This document shows positions 52,708 through 62,077 of a DNA stretch of 62,098 nucleotides, piece by piece (position 1 is the stretch's first letter; each line of letters opens with the position of its first letter). The stretch is from contig NZ_JAERUC010000023.1 in assembly GCF_016745505.1 (NCBI RefSeq), forward strand, positions 1 through 62,098, in the 5' to 3' direction. The position numbers and the translations under genes were made by a program. The notes under the pieces were generated by a model. That model saw only the letters and a program-made list of their open reading frames with translations, was not told where the DNA came from and ran no database searches. Source of the DNA: Streptomyces silvae (GTDB lineage Bacteria > Actinomycetota > Actinomycetes > Streptomycetales > Streptomycetaceae).

Positions 52708-53568
52708 GCCCAGTGCCACCCCCAGGCCGACCAGAAGGCTTCCCACGCCCTGGCTCACCCCGTACGTCCCCGTGCCGGCCAGTGGTGCGGTGAGCGCGGC
52801 CGATACGGGGATCAGCCCGGAGAAGAGGGTGGCGCGCTCGGCCCCGATGCGCCGCATCCCGCTGTACCAGCACACGAAGCCGATGACGGTGACCACGGCC
52901 GCCTGCCAGAGCAGCGCGAGGGTCTCCTCCGCTGTGGGCACCCGCAGGAAGCCGCCGCCGTCGAGCAGGACGCCGAGCAGCACGGATTCCGCGGAGGCCA
53001 CGGCGCACACGGTCGCGGACAGCAGTTTCGGGCCGAGCGGGCGCAGCACCGGCACGGCGAGGACCGCGAAGCCGACCTCCCCGCCCAGCGCGCCCACCGA
53101 GTAGAGGACACCTGCAAGGTCGGTACGGCCCCAGCCCTGCACGGTGAACGCGCCGAGGGCCACGAGACCGGCCGCGTACAGGACGGCCCGGGTGGGGCGG
53201 CGCCCTTCCAGCGCGGGCACGAGGACGCCGACGACGATGGGGGCGCAGCCGACGAGCACGCCCGGTACCGCGGGTTCCGCCGTGCGTTCCGCGGCCAGGA
53301 CCGCCAGGTTGAAGCCGACCATCCCGATGGCGGAGAGGGCGGCCAGGCGGCCCCACTGCCGCCGGGTGAGGGCCCTCAGAGCGGCGGCGGGCCGGGGGCC
53401 ACCGGAGCGCAGGAGTGGCAGGAGGAGCAGGGCGGCCAGTCCGTACCGCAGGGCCTGGCCGCCCGCGTACGGGTAGTCGCCGAGGACACTGTTCGCCGTG
53501 AAGGAGGCGCCCACGAGGGTGCAGGCGAAGGCCGCGAGAAGGGCTCCGCGCAAGGGAGTTGCGTTCAT
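52387..53568 (-). CDS. EamA family transporter with antisense-overlapping extension
   Basis: A 393-residue frame. The first 290 residues are a ten-helix DMT transporter (two EamA repeats: GASFTANSVLGDYPYAGGQ start, and GEVGFAVLAVPVLRPLGPK to VSQGVGSLLVGLGVALG). The last ~100 residues (from GSGVLRRSRGSGG) are charged, low-complexity and lie antisense to the hydrolase CDS. The original stop has probably been lost or lies in a variable spot; homologues normally end near 300 residues. It is divergent from the MocR regulator. Confidence 0.82.
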   Translation of the reverse strand: MNATPLRGALLAAFACTLVGASFTANSVLGDYPYAGGQALRYGLAALLLLPLLRSGGPRPAAALRALTRRQWGRLAALSAIGMVGFNLAVLAAERTAEPAVPGVLVGCAPIVVGVLVPALEGRRPTRAVLYAAGLVALGAFTVQGWGRTDLAGVLYSVGALGGEVGFAVLAVPVLRPLGPKLLSATVCAVASAESVLLGVLLDGGGFLRVPTAEETLALLWQAAVVTVIGFVCWYSGMRRIGAERATLFSGLIPVSAALTAPLAGTGTYGVSQGVGSLLVGLGVALGSGVLRRSRGSGGAAARVQDHARNGGGVVVHRDMAAAGKADESRSRYRPLGPDALPGQEQAVLAAPGDADGDVRYVVGELHRSARVESLPEAGGLAQGDRLRHDRAG

Positions 53569-53615
53569 GAGGGCGACGCTAGGCCGGTGACCGGTCCCGT
53601 TTAAGGTCCACTTCC

Positions 53616-55175
53616 ATGACGTCTTCGGGGACCAATCCGACCGACCCGCCACCCGGGCCGCCGACCACCTCGCCACCCGGCCGAGCGCCCGGTCCGGCCT
53701 CGCGTGACGGCAGGGCTCACGGCAGCAGCGCTGACGACAGGGCTGACGACAGCGTTGACCGGAACGGCAACAGCACCGGGACCGCTTCCGCCGCCTGGGA
53801 ACTCCTGCTTCCGGCTGCCTCCGCCCCCGCCCGCCGGCGAGGACGCGCGCTCCAGTCGGCCCTGCGCGACGCCGTGCGTTCGGGACGGCTCCCGGCCGGG
53901 ACCCGCCTGCCCGCCAGCCGGGAACTCGCCGCCGATCTCGGGGTGTCACGGGGCTTGGTGACGGAGGCGTACGAGCAGCTGACGGCGGAGAGTTACCTCC
54001 GCGCCGGACGGGGCTCGGGCACCTGGGTGAGCGGTGCGGTGCGCCCCGCCGCCCGGGGGGCGCGGGATCTGTCACCGCGTGCGCCGGGCGCGCAGGTGGA
54101 CTTCCGGCCGGGCACCCCGGACCTCGCGCTCTTCCCCCGGGCTGCCTGGGCCGCGACCCACCGGACGGTCCTGGACCGGCTGCCGCACAGCTCCCTCGGT
54201 TACCCGGATCCGCGCGGTCTGCCGGAGCTGCGCGTGGCGCTGGCGTCCCTGCTCACCAGGCGCCGCGGTGTCGTGGCCGATCCTGAGCGGCTGGTGGTGT
54301 GTTCGGGGGTGGCCCAGGCGACGACCCTGCTGGGTTTCGTGCTGCGCGAGCGTGGCGCCGTATCGGTCGGTGTCGAGGACCCCGGAAGCCCGGAGCACGC
54401 CTCGCTGTTCGCGTCCACCGGTCTGACGACGGTCCCGCTGCCGCTCGACGACGGAGGGCTGGCCGTCGGACCGCTGTCGCGCTCCGGCGTGCGCGCCGTG
54501 GTCACGACCCCGGCCCACCAGTTCCCCACCGGCATCGCGTACTCCTCCGAGCGGCGCGGGGAGCTGCTCGACTGGGCCCGGCGCACCTCCGGAGTGATCA
54601 TGGAGGACGACTACGACGGCGATTTCCGCTACGACAGGGCGCCGGTCGGGGCGCTGCAGGGGCTGGACCCGGAGCACGTCGTGTACACCGGCTCGGTCAG
54701 CAAGTCCCTCGCCCCCGGGCTGCGGCTCGGCTGGCTCATCGCTCCCGCGTCGATGACCGACGACATCGTCGCCCGCAAACGCACGATGGACCTCGGCAAC
54801 CCGTCGGTGGACCAGGCGGTGCTGGCGGACTTCGTCGCCGGCGGCGGCTACGACCGGCAGCTGCGCCGCTGCCAGCGTGCCTACCGGGAGCGCCGCGACG
54901 CGATGACGGGAGCGCTGGACGCGCACTTCCCCGGAACGGAGGTCAGCGGGATCGCCGCGGGTCTGCACATCATCGCCCGGCTGCCCGAACGGTTCGGCCC
55001 GCAGGACGAGTTCCTGCGCCGGGCCTCGGCCGCCGGGATCGCCCTGCGCCCGCTGAGCGACTGCACGGCGGGCGGGGCGCAGGACGGGACGGTCCGGCTG
55101 GTGCTCGGTTACGCGCATCTGGCGCCCGCCGCCATCGGGAACGGCGTCCGTCTGCTCGCCGAAGCGACCCGTTGA
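53616..55175 (+). CDS. MocR/PdxR family GntR-aminotransferase regulator
   Basis: A 519-residue regulator. A 60-residue Pro/Gly/Ser-rich N-terminal tail precedes a GntR winged helix ([42 protein letters not shown], pattern). A class I aminotransferase-like domain follows with the PLP Lys in [16 protein letters not shown] and the cofactor Asp in [11 protein letters not shown]. Such proteins sense PLP or amino acids. It is divergent from an EamA transporter, the probable target, across a 47-base gap. Confidence 0.92.
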   Translation: MTSSGTNPTDPPPGPPTTSPPGRAPGPASRDGRAHGSSADDRADDSVDRNGNSTGTASAAWELLLPAASAPARRRGRALQSALRDAVRSGRLPAGTRLPASRELAADLGVSRGLVTEAYEQLTAESYLRAGRGSGTWVSGAVRPAARGARDLSPRAPGAQVDFRPGTPDLALFPRAAWAATHRTVLDRLPHSSLGYPDPRGLPELRVALASLLTRRRGVVADPERLVVCSGVAQATTLLGFVLRERGAVSVGVEDPGSPEHASLFASTGLTTVPLPLDDGGLAVGPLSRSGVRAVVTTPAHQFPTGIAYSSERRGELLDWARRTSGVIMEDDYDGDFRYDRAPVGALQGLDPEHVVYTGSVSKSLAPGLRLGWLIAPASMTDDIVARKRTMDLGNPSVDQAVLADFVAGGGYDRQLRRCQRAYRERRDAMTGALDAHFPGTEVSGIAAGLHIIARLPERFGPQDEFLRRASAAGIALRPLSDCTAGGAQDGTVRLVLGYAHLAPAAIGNGVRLLAEATR

Positions 55176-55316
55176 CGCCCCGAAGCACGGCACGGCCCAC
55201 AGCACACAGCGCGTCACGGAGCGCGTCACGGAGCACGACCTGAAGCAAGACCCCAGGTACGACGGCTGAAGGGCGGCCCAGGCAGCCGAGGCCCGCAGGG
55301 GGCGGGCCCACCGGCT

Positions 55317-55360
55317 GTTCATCTCCGGTTGGCGTGCCCGCCGCCGCCGGCGACTAGGCA
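55317..55360 (+). promoter_or_regulatory. Possible PHO box and promoter of phoD
   Basis: Two 11-base direct-repeat units, GTTCATCTCCG and GTTGGCGTGCC (55317-55338), resemble the PhoP box (GTTCACC plus four). A -10-like TAGGCA (55355-55360) lies 17 bases on, so the box would cover the -35. The second unit is weak. The downstream gene is a PhoD phosphatase, a known PhoP target in Streptomyces. Confidence 0.45.
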
Positions 55361-55455
55361 TGGGTCTGCAGTCGGCCCGTACGACCCCGCCCGCCTGCTG
55401 CCGGCCGTACGTACCCGCCGTCCCGGCAGCCGCTCCCGCCCCTGGAGGCGCATCG

Positions 55456-57036
55456 ATGTCGAACCGCCCGTCCGTCCCGGCCCCCGGCCGCCGCACCGTC
55501 CTGCGCGGCTCGCTCCTGGCGTCGGCCGCGGTCACCGTGCCCGTGGCGGTCACCGCCGCCCCGGCGTTCGCCCTGTCGGGCCGGCCGAGCGCGTCCTGGG
55601 GCGTGCAGGTCGGCGATGTCACGGCGTCGTCGGCCCTGGTGTGGGTACGTTCGGACCGCCCCGCCCGGATGGTGGTGGAGACCTCCGCCACGGAGTCCTT
55701 CCGCCGGTCCCGGACCTGGCACGGCCCGCTGATCGGCGCCCGTACGGACTTCACCGGGACGACCCCGCTGTACGGGCTGGTGGCCGGCGAGCAGGTGCAC
55801 TATCGCGTCACGCTCGCGGACCCGCACGACCCCCGCCGCACCGGCAAGCCCGTGTACGGGACCTTCCGCACGGCTCCCGCCCGCCGCCGTGACGGCGTGC
55901 GGTTCCTCTGGTCCGGGGACATCGCGGGACAGGGCTGGGGCATCAACCCCGACATCGGCGGCTACCGGGTGTACGACGAGATGCGCCGCCTGGACCCCGA
56001 CTTCTTCCTCTGCAGCGGCGACAACATCTACGCGGACGGGGTGCTGGAGCCCAGCGTGACGCTGCCCGACGGACGGGTCTGGCGCAACATCACGACCGTG
56101 GAGAAGTCGAAGGTCGCCGAGACCCTGGACGAGTACCGGGGGAACTTCCGGTACAACCTGCTCGACGACAACCTCCGGGCGTTCAACGCGCAGGTCCCCT
56201 CCGTCATCCAGTGGGACGACCACGAGGTGCGCAACAACTGGTACCCGGGGCAGATCCTCGACGACGTCCGCTACACCGAGAAGAACGTGGACCTCCTCGC
56301 GGCGCGTTCGATGCGGGCATTCCGCGAGTACTTCCCCGTGCCGACGCTCCAGGCGTCGCCGGCCGAGCGGCGCATGCACCGCGTCGTACGTCACGGTCCG
56401 CTGCTCGATCTCTTCGTGCTGGACATGCGGTCCTTCCGCAACGCCAACTCCCCCGGCCGGCAGCCCGACGACACCACCGGCATCCTCGGTGCCGAGCAGC
56501 TGAGCTGGCTCAAGCGGGAACTGTCGCGGTCGCGCGCCGTGTGGAAGGTGATCGCCGCCGACATGCCGCTGGGGCTGGTGGTCCCGGACGGTGCCACGGA
56601 CTTCGAGGCGGTGGCCCAGGGCGACCCGGGCGCACCGCTGGGCCGTGAGCTGCAGATCGCCGAGCTGCTGCGGCACATCAAACACCGGGGGATCACCGGT
56701 ACCGTCTGGCTGACGGCGGACGTGCACTACACCTCCGCCCAGCACTACGCCCCCGAGCGCGCGGCCTTCAAGGACTTCGCGCCGTTCTGGGAGTTCGTGT
56801 CGGGCCCGCTGGCCGCGGGCAGCTTCCCCGCCAACGCGCTGGACGGCACGTTCGGCCCCGACCGGGTCTTCGTCCGGGCACCGGACCGGGAGAACGTGTC
56901 CCCCATGGAGCAGCCGCAGTTCTTCGGAGAGGTGGACATCGACGGAGAGAGCGGCGAGCTGACCGTACGGCTCCGGGCGCAGGGTGGCACGGTCCTGTTC
57001 AGCAAGGTGCTCCAGCCGGGGCGCACCGGCCAGTGA
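55456..57036 (+). CDS. phoD: Alkaline phosphatase PhoD, Tat-exported
   Basis: A 526-residue secreted metallophosphoesterase. The Tat signal peptide is GRRTVLRGSLLASAAVTV..., cut near APAFA. The N-terminal fibronectin-like PhoD_N domain comes first, then the catalytic domain with FLWSGDIAGQ, FFLCSGDNIYADG, IQWDDHEVRNNW and LTADVHYTSAQHY metal ligands. It releases phosphate from phosphodiesters outside the cell, important when phosphate is low. CTGGAGGCGCATCG precedes the ATG. Confidence 0.95.
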   Translation: MSNRPSVPAPGRRTVLRGSLLASAAVTVPVAVTAAPAFALSGRPSASWGVQVGDVTASSALVWVRSDRPARMVVETSATESFRRSRTWHGPLIGARTDFTGTTPLYGLVAGEQVHYRVTLADPHDPRRTGKPVYGTFRTAPARRRDGVRFLWSGDIAGQGWGINPDIGGYRVYDEMRRLDPDFFLCSGDNIYADGVLEPSVTLPDGRVWRNITTVEKSKVAETLDEYRGNFRYNLLDDNLRAFNAQVPSVIQWDDHEVRNNWYPGQILDDVRYTEKNVDLLAARSMRAFREYFPVPTLQASPAERRMHRVVRHGPLLDLFVLDMRSFRNANSPGRQPDDTTGILGAEQLSWLKRELSRSRAVWKVIAADMPLGLVVPDGATDFEAVAQGDPGAPLGRELQIAELLRHIKHRGITGTVWLTADVHYTSAQHYAPERAAFKDFAPFWEFVSGPLAAGSFPANALDGTFGPDRVFVRAPDRENVSPMEQPQFFGEVDIDGESGELTVRLRAQGGTVLFSKVLQPGRTGQ

Positions 57037-57134
57037 TCCATGAGATAACGCCCTGAAGGCGACCAGATCCACACGTAACCCATCAGTCACAATGCGTTCG
57101 TGATCAGGCAACACCGTTCGGTCACAGTGAATAC

Positions 57135-58508
57135 ATGACTGATGTGACATCCGCGAAGAGTGCCCGCCGCCCCCACCACTGGCGGCGGGACCTGATCGAG
57201 CTGGCCGCCCTGTTCACGGCCGTGGCCGTGGCCGACGCGATCGCGAATCTGATCGGGCACCAGCCCGACGGCCCTTATCTGCTCATGGCCTCGGCCGTGG
57301 CCCTGGTGGCCACGGCCGCGTTCCACACATGGTGGGCACGACGGCACAGCCACGCACCGCCGCCGGGCACCGATACCGGCACAGGTCCGGAGGCGCCCTC
57401 GGCCGGCACCGAGGAAACCTCCGGCACCGTGCTGTGGCGGATGCGGACGACCGTACGGGACGCCCCCGGCACCCTGGCCGCCCTCTGCATCGCCCTGGCA
57501 CGGCACCGGATCGACATCCTGACCCTGCAGACCCACCCGCTGGCCGAGGGCACCGTCGACGAGTTCCTGCTGCGGGCGCCGGCGGCGCTGCCGGCCCAGC
57601 AGCTCACCCGGGAGATCTCCGCCGCCGGTGGTTCGGCCACCTGGATCGAGCGGGCGGACGCCCATGACCTGGTGGACACGCCCACCCGGGTCCTCGGCCT
57701 CGCGACCCGCACGGCCCTGGACGCGGCCGAGCTCCCCCTGGCCCTGCGTCAGCTCCTGGGCCGGTGCACCATCCACTCGCTGCCCGCCCTGTCGATCACG
57801 GGCCGCCCCACCGGGGAGAGCGCACCGGTCGAGGGTGTCCTGGAGGACACCGTGATGCGGCTGCGCGACCCCTCGGGCGGTGTCATCACCGTCGAGCGCC
57901 CCTACCTCCCCTTCACCCCGACGGAGTTCGCCCGCGCCCGGGCCCTCGTCGAGCTCGACGCGCGGCTCGGCCCGCGTGTGCCCCGCAGCGAGGACGTCCT
58001 CACCCTGCCGGAGGGCAACGAGATCACCGTGCGCCGCGCGGACGGCGACGACCGTGACGCGGCCCTCGCCATGCACGGCCGCTGCTCCGAGCAGACCCTC
58101 GGCCTGCGCTACCACGGTCCGGTGCGGGACGCCGACCGGTATCTGGACCACCTCCTGAGCCCTCGTTTCGGCCGTACGCTCGCCGTGCAGACGGCCTCCG
58201 GGCGGCTCGTGGCGCTCGGCCATCTGCTCTGGGACGGGGACGAGACCGAGGTCGCCCTCCTCGTCGAGGACGACTGGCAGCGCCGGGGCATCGGTTCCGA
58301 ACTCCTCGGCCGGCTGGTGGCCCTGGCCGTCGAGGCGGGCTGCGAGAGCGTCTACGCGGTGACCCAGGCCCACAACACGGGGATGGTGGCCGCCATGCGG
58401 GCGCTCTCGCTGCCCCTCGACTACCAGATCGAGGAAGGCACCCTGGTCATCACCGCGCGGCTGGCCGCGGCTCCGGCGCAGCAGCTCGCGCCTCGGGCCG
58501 ACCAGTAG
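57135..58508 (+). CDS. Membrane-anchored ACT-GNAT fusion protein
   Basis: A 457-residue protein with two N-terminal hydrophobic segments (about 20-38 and 48-66) and a Pro/Gly linker. An ACT-like domain follows (about 100-180: MRTTVRDAPGTLAALCIALARHRIDILTLQ, pattern), and after a further linking region a GNAT domain (LLVEDDWQRRGIGSELLGRLVALAVEAG). ACT domains bind amino acids and would regulate the acetyltransferase. No clear ribosome site; the transcript could be leaderless. Its end overlaps the convergent PLP enzyme gene by 59 bases. Confidence 0.85.
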   Translation: MTDVTSAKSARRPHHWRRDLIELAALFTAVAVADAIANLIGHQPDGPYLLMASAVALVATAAFHTWWARRHSHAPPPGTDTGTGPEAPSAGTEETSGTVLWRMRTTVRDAPGTLAALCIALARHRIDILTLQTHPLAEGTVDEFLLRAPAALPAQQLTREISAAGGSATWIERADAHDLVDTPTRVLGLATRTALDAAELPLALRQLLGRCTIHSLPALSITGRPTGESAPVEGVLEDTVMRLRDPSGGVITVERPYLPFTPTEFARARALVELDARLGPRVPRSEDVLTLPEGNEITVRRADGDDRDAALAMHGRCSEQTLGLRYHGPVRDADRYLDHLLSPRFGRTLAVQTASGRLVALGHLLWDGDETEVALLVEDDWQRRGIGSELLGRLVALAVEAGCESVYAVTQAHNTGMVAAMRALSLPLDYQIEEGTLVITARLAAAPAQQLAPRADQ

Positions 58509-59718
58509 GACGGGTCCCGGGCTCGGCGACGGCCCGCGCCTGTGGCGCGGCTGCGCTTCCGTCTCCGAGCGCCTGGCACAGGTCCGCCCAGAGGTCCTCG
58601 ACGTCCTCGAGGCCGACCGACATACGCAGCAGACGGTCACCGACGCCGGCGGCCCTCCGGTCTCCCTCACCCACGATGCGGTGGCTGATGGAGGCCGGAT
58701 GCTGGATGAGGGTGTCCACGCTGCCCAGGCTCACGGCGGGCGTGATCAGCCCGACCCCCGCGATGATCCTGTGGGGATCCCCGAACACCTCGAAGGACAC
58801 CATCGCGCCGCCCACCTCCGGGTAGTGCACGCGGGCGACGCGGGGGTCGGCCGAGAGCCTGCGGGCCAGTTCCGCGGCGGAGGCCGAGGCGGCCCGTACG
58901 CGTACGGGCAAGGTGGAGAGACCGCGCAGCAGCAGATAGCCGGCCATGGGGTGCAGCACGCCTCCGGTGGCGAAGCGCACCTGCCGCAGGGTCGCGGCGA
59001 ACTCCTCGTCGCAGGCGACGACCCCGCCCATCACATCGCCGTGACCGCCGAGGTACTTGGTGGCGCTGTGCAGCACGATCCGCGCCCCCTCCTCGATCGG
59101 CCGCTGCAGCACGGGGGTGGCGAAGGTGTTGTCGACGAGGAGCGGCACCGAGCCGCAGGAGTGCGCCACTGCCCGGATGTCGATCTCGGCGAGGGTGGGG
59201 TTGGCGGGCGTCTCGACCATGACCAGACCGGTGTCCGGGCGGATCGCGTCGGCGATGCCCGCCGGATCCGTCCAGGTCACCTCGGTGCCCAGCAGTCCGG
59301 CGCCCAGGAGGTGATCGCTGCAGCCGTAGAGCGGGCGCACCGCGACGACATGGCGCAGCCCCAGGCTCGCGCGGGCCAGCAGCACGGCGGTCAGCGCCGC
59401 CATCCCGCTGGCGAAGGCGACCGCGTCGTCGGCACCCTCAAGCCGGGCCAGTGCCGTCTCGAAGCGGCCCGTCGTCGGGTTGTCGAGCCGTGCGTACACG
59501 GGCGGGCCGTCGGGCCGGGCCCCGGTGGCGGCGAAGGCGTCGATGCGCGCGGCCTCGCCCCGGGAGTCGTACGAGGGATAGGTGGTGGAGAGATCGATGG
59601 GCGCGGCGTGCAGGCCGAGGGAGGCGAGATCGTCGCGTCCGGCGTGCACGGCTTCGGTGGCGAGTGCCCTGGACCGGAAGGAGGGCTGGGGTGTCAGCGA
59701 GGAGGCTTCGGTGTCCAT
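58450..59718 (-). CDS. Cystathionine gamma-synthase/methionine gamma-lyase family PLP enzyme
   Basis: A 422-residue Cys/Met-metabolism PLP enzyme. YARLDNPTTGRFETALARLEG, the SGMAALTAVLL loop, LLVDNTFATPVLQRP and the PLP Lys in VLHSATKYLGGHGDVMGG. The C-terminal 40 residues are disordered and Ala/Pro-rich. Whether it is a gamma-synthase or gamma-lyase cannot be settled from sequence. It is divergent from an Lrp/AsnC regulator, its likely controller. Confidence 0.92.
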   Translation of the reverse strand: MDTEASSLTPQPSFRSRALATEAVHAGRDDLASLGLHAAPIDLSTTYPSYDSRGEAARIDAFAATGARPDGPPVYARLDNPTTGRFETALARLEGADDAVAFASGMAALTAVLLARASLGLRHVVAVRPLYGCSDHLLGAGLLGTEVTWTDPAGIADAIRPDTGLVMVETPANPTLAEIDIRAVAHSCGSVPLLVDNTFATPVLQRPIEEGARIVLHSATKYLGGHGDVMGGVVACDEEFAATLRQVRFATGGVLHPMAGYLLLRGLSTLPVRVRAASASAAELARRLSADPRVARVHYPEVGGAMVSFEVFGDPHRIIAGVGLITPAVSLGSVDTLIQHPASISHRIVGEGDRRAAGVGDRLLRMSVGLEDVEDLWADLCQALGDGSAAAPQARAVAEPGTRPTGRPEARAAAPEPRPAAR

Positions 59719-59777
59719 GTCACCAGCCTGAACAGGAACCGGCCCAGGGTGCCGATCGGCCGTGCTACGTTCGCCGG

Positions 59778-60305
59778 ATGTCTGAATCCGTCGTTCTCGA
59801 TCCGGTTGATCTGCACATTCTGCGTCTCCTGCAGAACGATGCGCGGACGACGTACCGGGAGCTCGCCGCAGAGGTCGGAGTGGCCCCGTCCACCTGTCTG
59901 GACCGGGTGGCGCGGCTGCGCCGGTCCGGTGTGATCCTCGGGCACCGGCTGCGGCTCGATCCCGCCCGGCTCGGCCGTGGCCTGGAGGCGCTGCTGCTGG
60001 TCCAGGTCCGCCCGCACCGCAGGGAGCTGATCGGCCCGTTCGTCGAGCGGATCAGGGCCCTGCCGGAGTCCCGGGCGTTCTTCCACCTCACCGGGCCCGA
60101 CGACTATCTGGTGCATGTGGCCGTGGCCGACCCGACGGACCTCCAGCGCCTGGTGCTGGACGAGTTCACCTCACGCCGCGAGGTGGCCCGGGTGGAGACC
60201 CGGCTCATCTTCCAGCAGTGGGAATGCGGCCCGCTGATGCCGCCCGGGGCGGGCGGGGGCGGTCCTGCCGTCACCTCGGAGCGCCCCGGCACGTCCGCGC
60301 CATGA
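59778..60305 (+). CDS. Lrp/AsnC family regulator
   Basis: A 175-residue regulator. Helix-turn-helix VDLHILRLLQNDARTTYRELAAEVGVAPSTCLDRVARLRRSG and an AsnC/RAM ligand-binding domain (LLLVQVRPHRRELIGPFVERI, GPDDYLVHVAVAD). About 20 disordered residues end it. Divergent from the sulfur-amino-acid PLP enzyme, like MdeR-type local regulators (for example of methionine gamma-lyase). Confidence 0.94.
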   Translation: MSESVVLDPVDLHILRLLQNDARTTYRELAAEVGVAPSTCLDRVARLRRSGVILGHRLRLDPARLGRGLEALLLVQVRPHRRELIGPFVERIRALPESRAFFHLTGPDDYLVHVAVADPTDLQRLVLDEFTSRREVARVETRLIFQQWECGPLMPPGAGGGGPAVTSERPGTSAP

Positions 60306-60375
60306 AGGATCTTCCTCCGGCCGAAGTCCTGTTCCCCCGTGACGGGGAGCCCTTCGCCGTACGAGGATGTCCCAC

Positions 60376-62064
60376 ATGTCAGACACATCGAGCAGCGCAC
60401 TGCCGCGCCAGGTCGCCGACGCCTACGTCGACGCGTACATCGAACTCGACCCGATCACAGGCACTTATCTCGGTGTCGCGGAAAGCTCCCGCCGGCTGCC
60501 CGATTTCTCGCCCGCCGGCCAGGACGCCATGGCCGGGCTCATCCGCAGCACCCTCGTGGAACTCGACGCCGCCGAGCAGGTGCCCGGGGCGGACGCCGAC
60601 GAGGAGCGGCGCTGCGCCCGTCTCCTGAGGGAACGCCTGACCGCCGAACTCGCCGTCCACGAGGCCGAGGAGGGGCTGCGGGCCGTATCCAACATCCACT
60701 CCCCGGCGCACAGCCTCCGCGACGTCTTCTCGGCGACGCCGACGGCCACGGACGAGGACTGGGCCGCGGTCGCGGACCGGCTGCGGGCGGTTCCCGCGGC
60801 TCTGGAGGGCTACCGCGCCTCGCTCGCCCTCGGTCTGGAGCGCAAGCTGTACGGCGGCCCCCGCCCGACGGCGACGTTCATCGGCCAGCTGGGCACCTGG
60901 GCCGGGGAGGGCGACGGCCCCGGCTTCTTCCAGGACTTCGTGACCGAGGGACCCGCCTCGCTGCGCCCTGAGCTGGACGAGGCGGCCGGCCAGGCCGCCG
61001 CCGCTCTGGTCACGCTGCGGGACTGGATGAGGGACGTGTACGCCCCCGCCGTCGAGGGAGCCCCCGACACGGTGGGCCGGGAGCGTTACGCCCGCTGGGC
61101 ACGCCAGTTCAACGGCACGGACCTGGATCTGGACGAGGCGTACGCGTACGGCTGGTCCGAATACCACCGGCTGCTGGCCGAGATGAAGACCGAGGCGGAC
61201 AAGATCCTTCCGGGCGCGGGCCCGTGGGAGGCGCTCGCCCACCTGGATGTGCACGGGAAGCACATCGAGGGCGTGGACGAGGTCCGGGTCTGGCTGCAGA
61301 GCCTGATGGACGAGGCCATCGAGGCGCTCGACGGCACCCACTTCGAACTCGCCGAGCGGGTACGGAAGGTGGAGTCCAGGATCGCGCCCGCGGGCGGTGC
61401 CGCCGCTCCGTACTACACCGGGCCCTCGGAGGACTTCTCACGGCCGGGCCGCACCTGGCTGCCCACCATGGGCGAGACCCGCTTCCCCGTCTACGACCTG
61501 GTGTCCACCTGGTACCACGAGGGTGTGCCGGGCCACCACCTGCAGATCGCGCAGTGGACGCACGTCGCCGAGAACCTCTCCCGCTACCAGGCGTCGGTCG
61601 GCCAGGTCAGCGCCAACGCGGAGGGCTGGGCGCTGTACGCCGAGCGGCTCATGGACGAGCTGGGCTTCCTGCCGGACGCCGAGCGCCGCTTGGGCTACCT
61701 GGACGCGCAGATGATGCGTGCCTGCCGGGTGATCGTCGACATCGGCATGCACCTGGAGCTGGAGATCCCCGGTGACTCCCCGTTCCACCCGGGTGAGCGG
61801 TGGACGCCCGCCCTGGCCGAGGAGTTCTTCGGCAGCCACAGCGGGCGGCCCGCCGACTTCGTGGAGAGCGAGCTGACCCGCTATCTGTCGATGCCCGGGC
61901 AGGCCATCGGCTACAAGCTGGGCGAGCGTGCCTGGCTGCTCGGCCGGGAGAACGCGCGGAAGGCCCACGGCGACGCGTTCGACCTCAAGGCCTGGCACAT
62001 GGCTGCCCTGTCGCAGGGGTCGCTCGGCCTGGACGACCTGGTGGACGAGTTGTCCAAGCTCTGA
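60376..62064 (+). CDS. DUF885 family metallopeptidase-like protein
   Basis: A 562-residue protein of the DUF885 family, which has an M32-like fold. The zinc motif HEGVPGHHLQIAQ (HExxxGHH) is present, with a downstream Glu in SANAEGWALYAERLMDELG. No signal peptide, so cytoplasmic. The start at MSDTSSSAL was preferred to MSH nine bases earlier because GAGG is then nine bases upstream. Probably a carboxypeptidase or dipeptidase; substrate unknown. Confidence 0.92.
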   Translation: MSDTSSSALPRQVADAYVDAYIELDPITGTYLGVAESSRRLPDFSPAGQDAMAGLIRSTLVELDAAEQVPGADADEERRCARLLRERLTAELAVHEAEEGLRAVSNIHSPAHSLRDVFSATPTATDEDWAAVADRLRAVPAALEGYRASLALGLERKLYGGPRPTATFIGQLGTWAGEGDGPGFFQDFVTEGPASLRPELDEAAGQAAAALVTLRDWMRDVYAPAVEGAPDTVGRERYARWARQFNGTDLDLDEAYAYGWSEYHRLLAEMKTEADKILPGAGPWEALAHLDVHGKHIEGVDEVRVWLQSLMDEAIEALDGTHFELAERVRKVESRIAPAGGAAAPYYTGPSEDFSRPGRTWLPTMGETRFPVYDLVSTWYHEGVPGHHLQIAQWTHVAENLSRYQASVGQVSANAEGWALYAERLMDELGFLPDAERRLGYLDAQMMRACRVIVDIGMHLELEIPGDSPFHPGERWTPALAEEFFGSHSGRPADFVESELTRYLSMPGQAIGYKLGERAWLLGRENARKAHGDAFDLKAWHMAALSQGSLGLDDLVDELSKL

Positions 62065-62077
62065 TCCCGGGTGGTGC

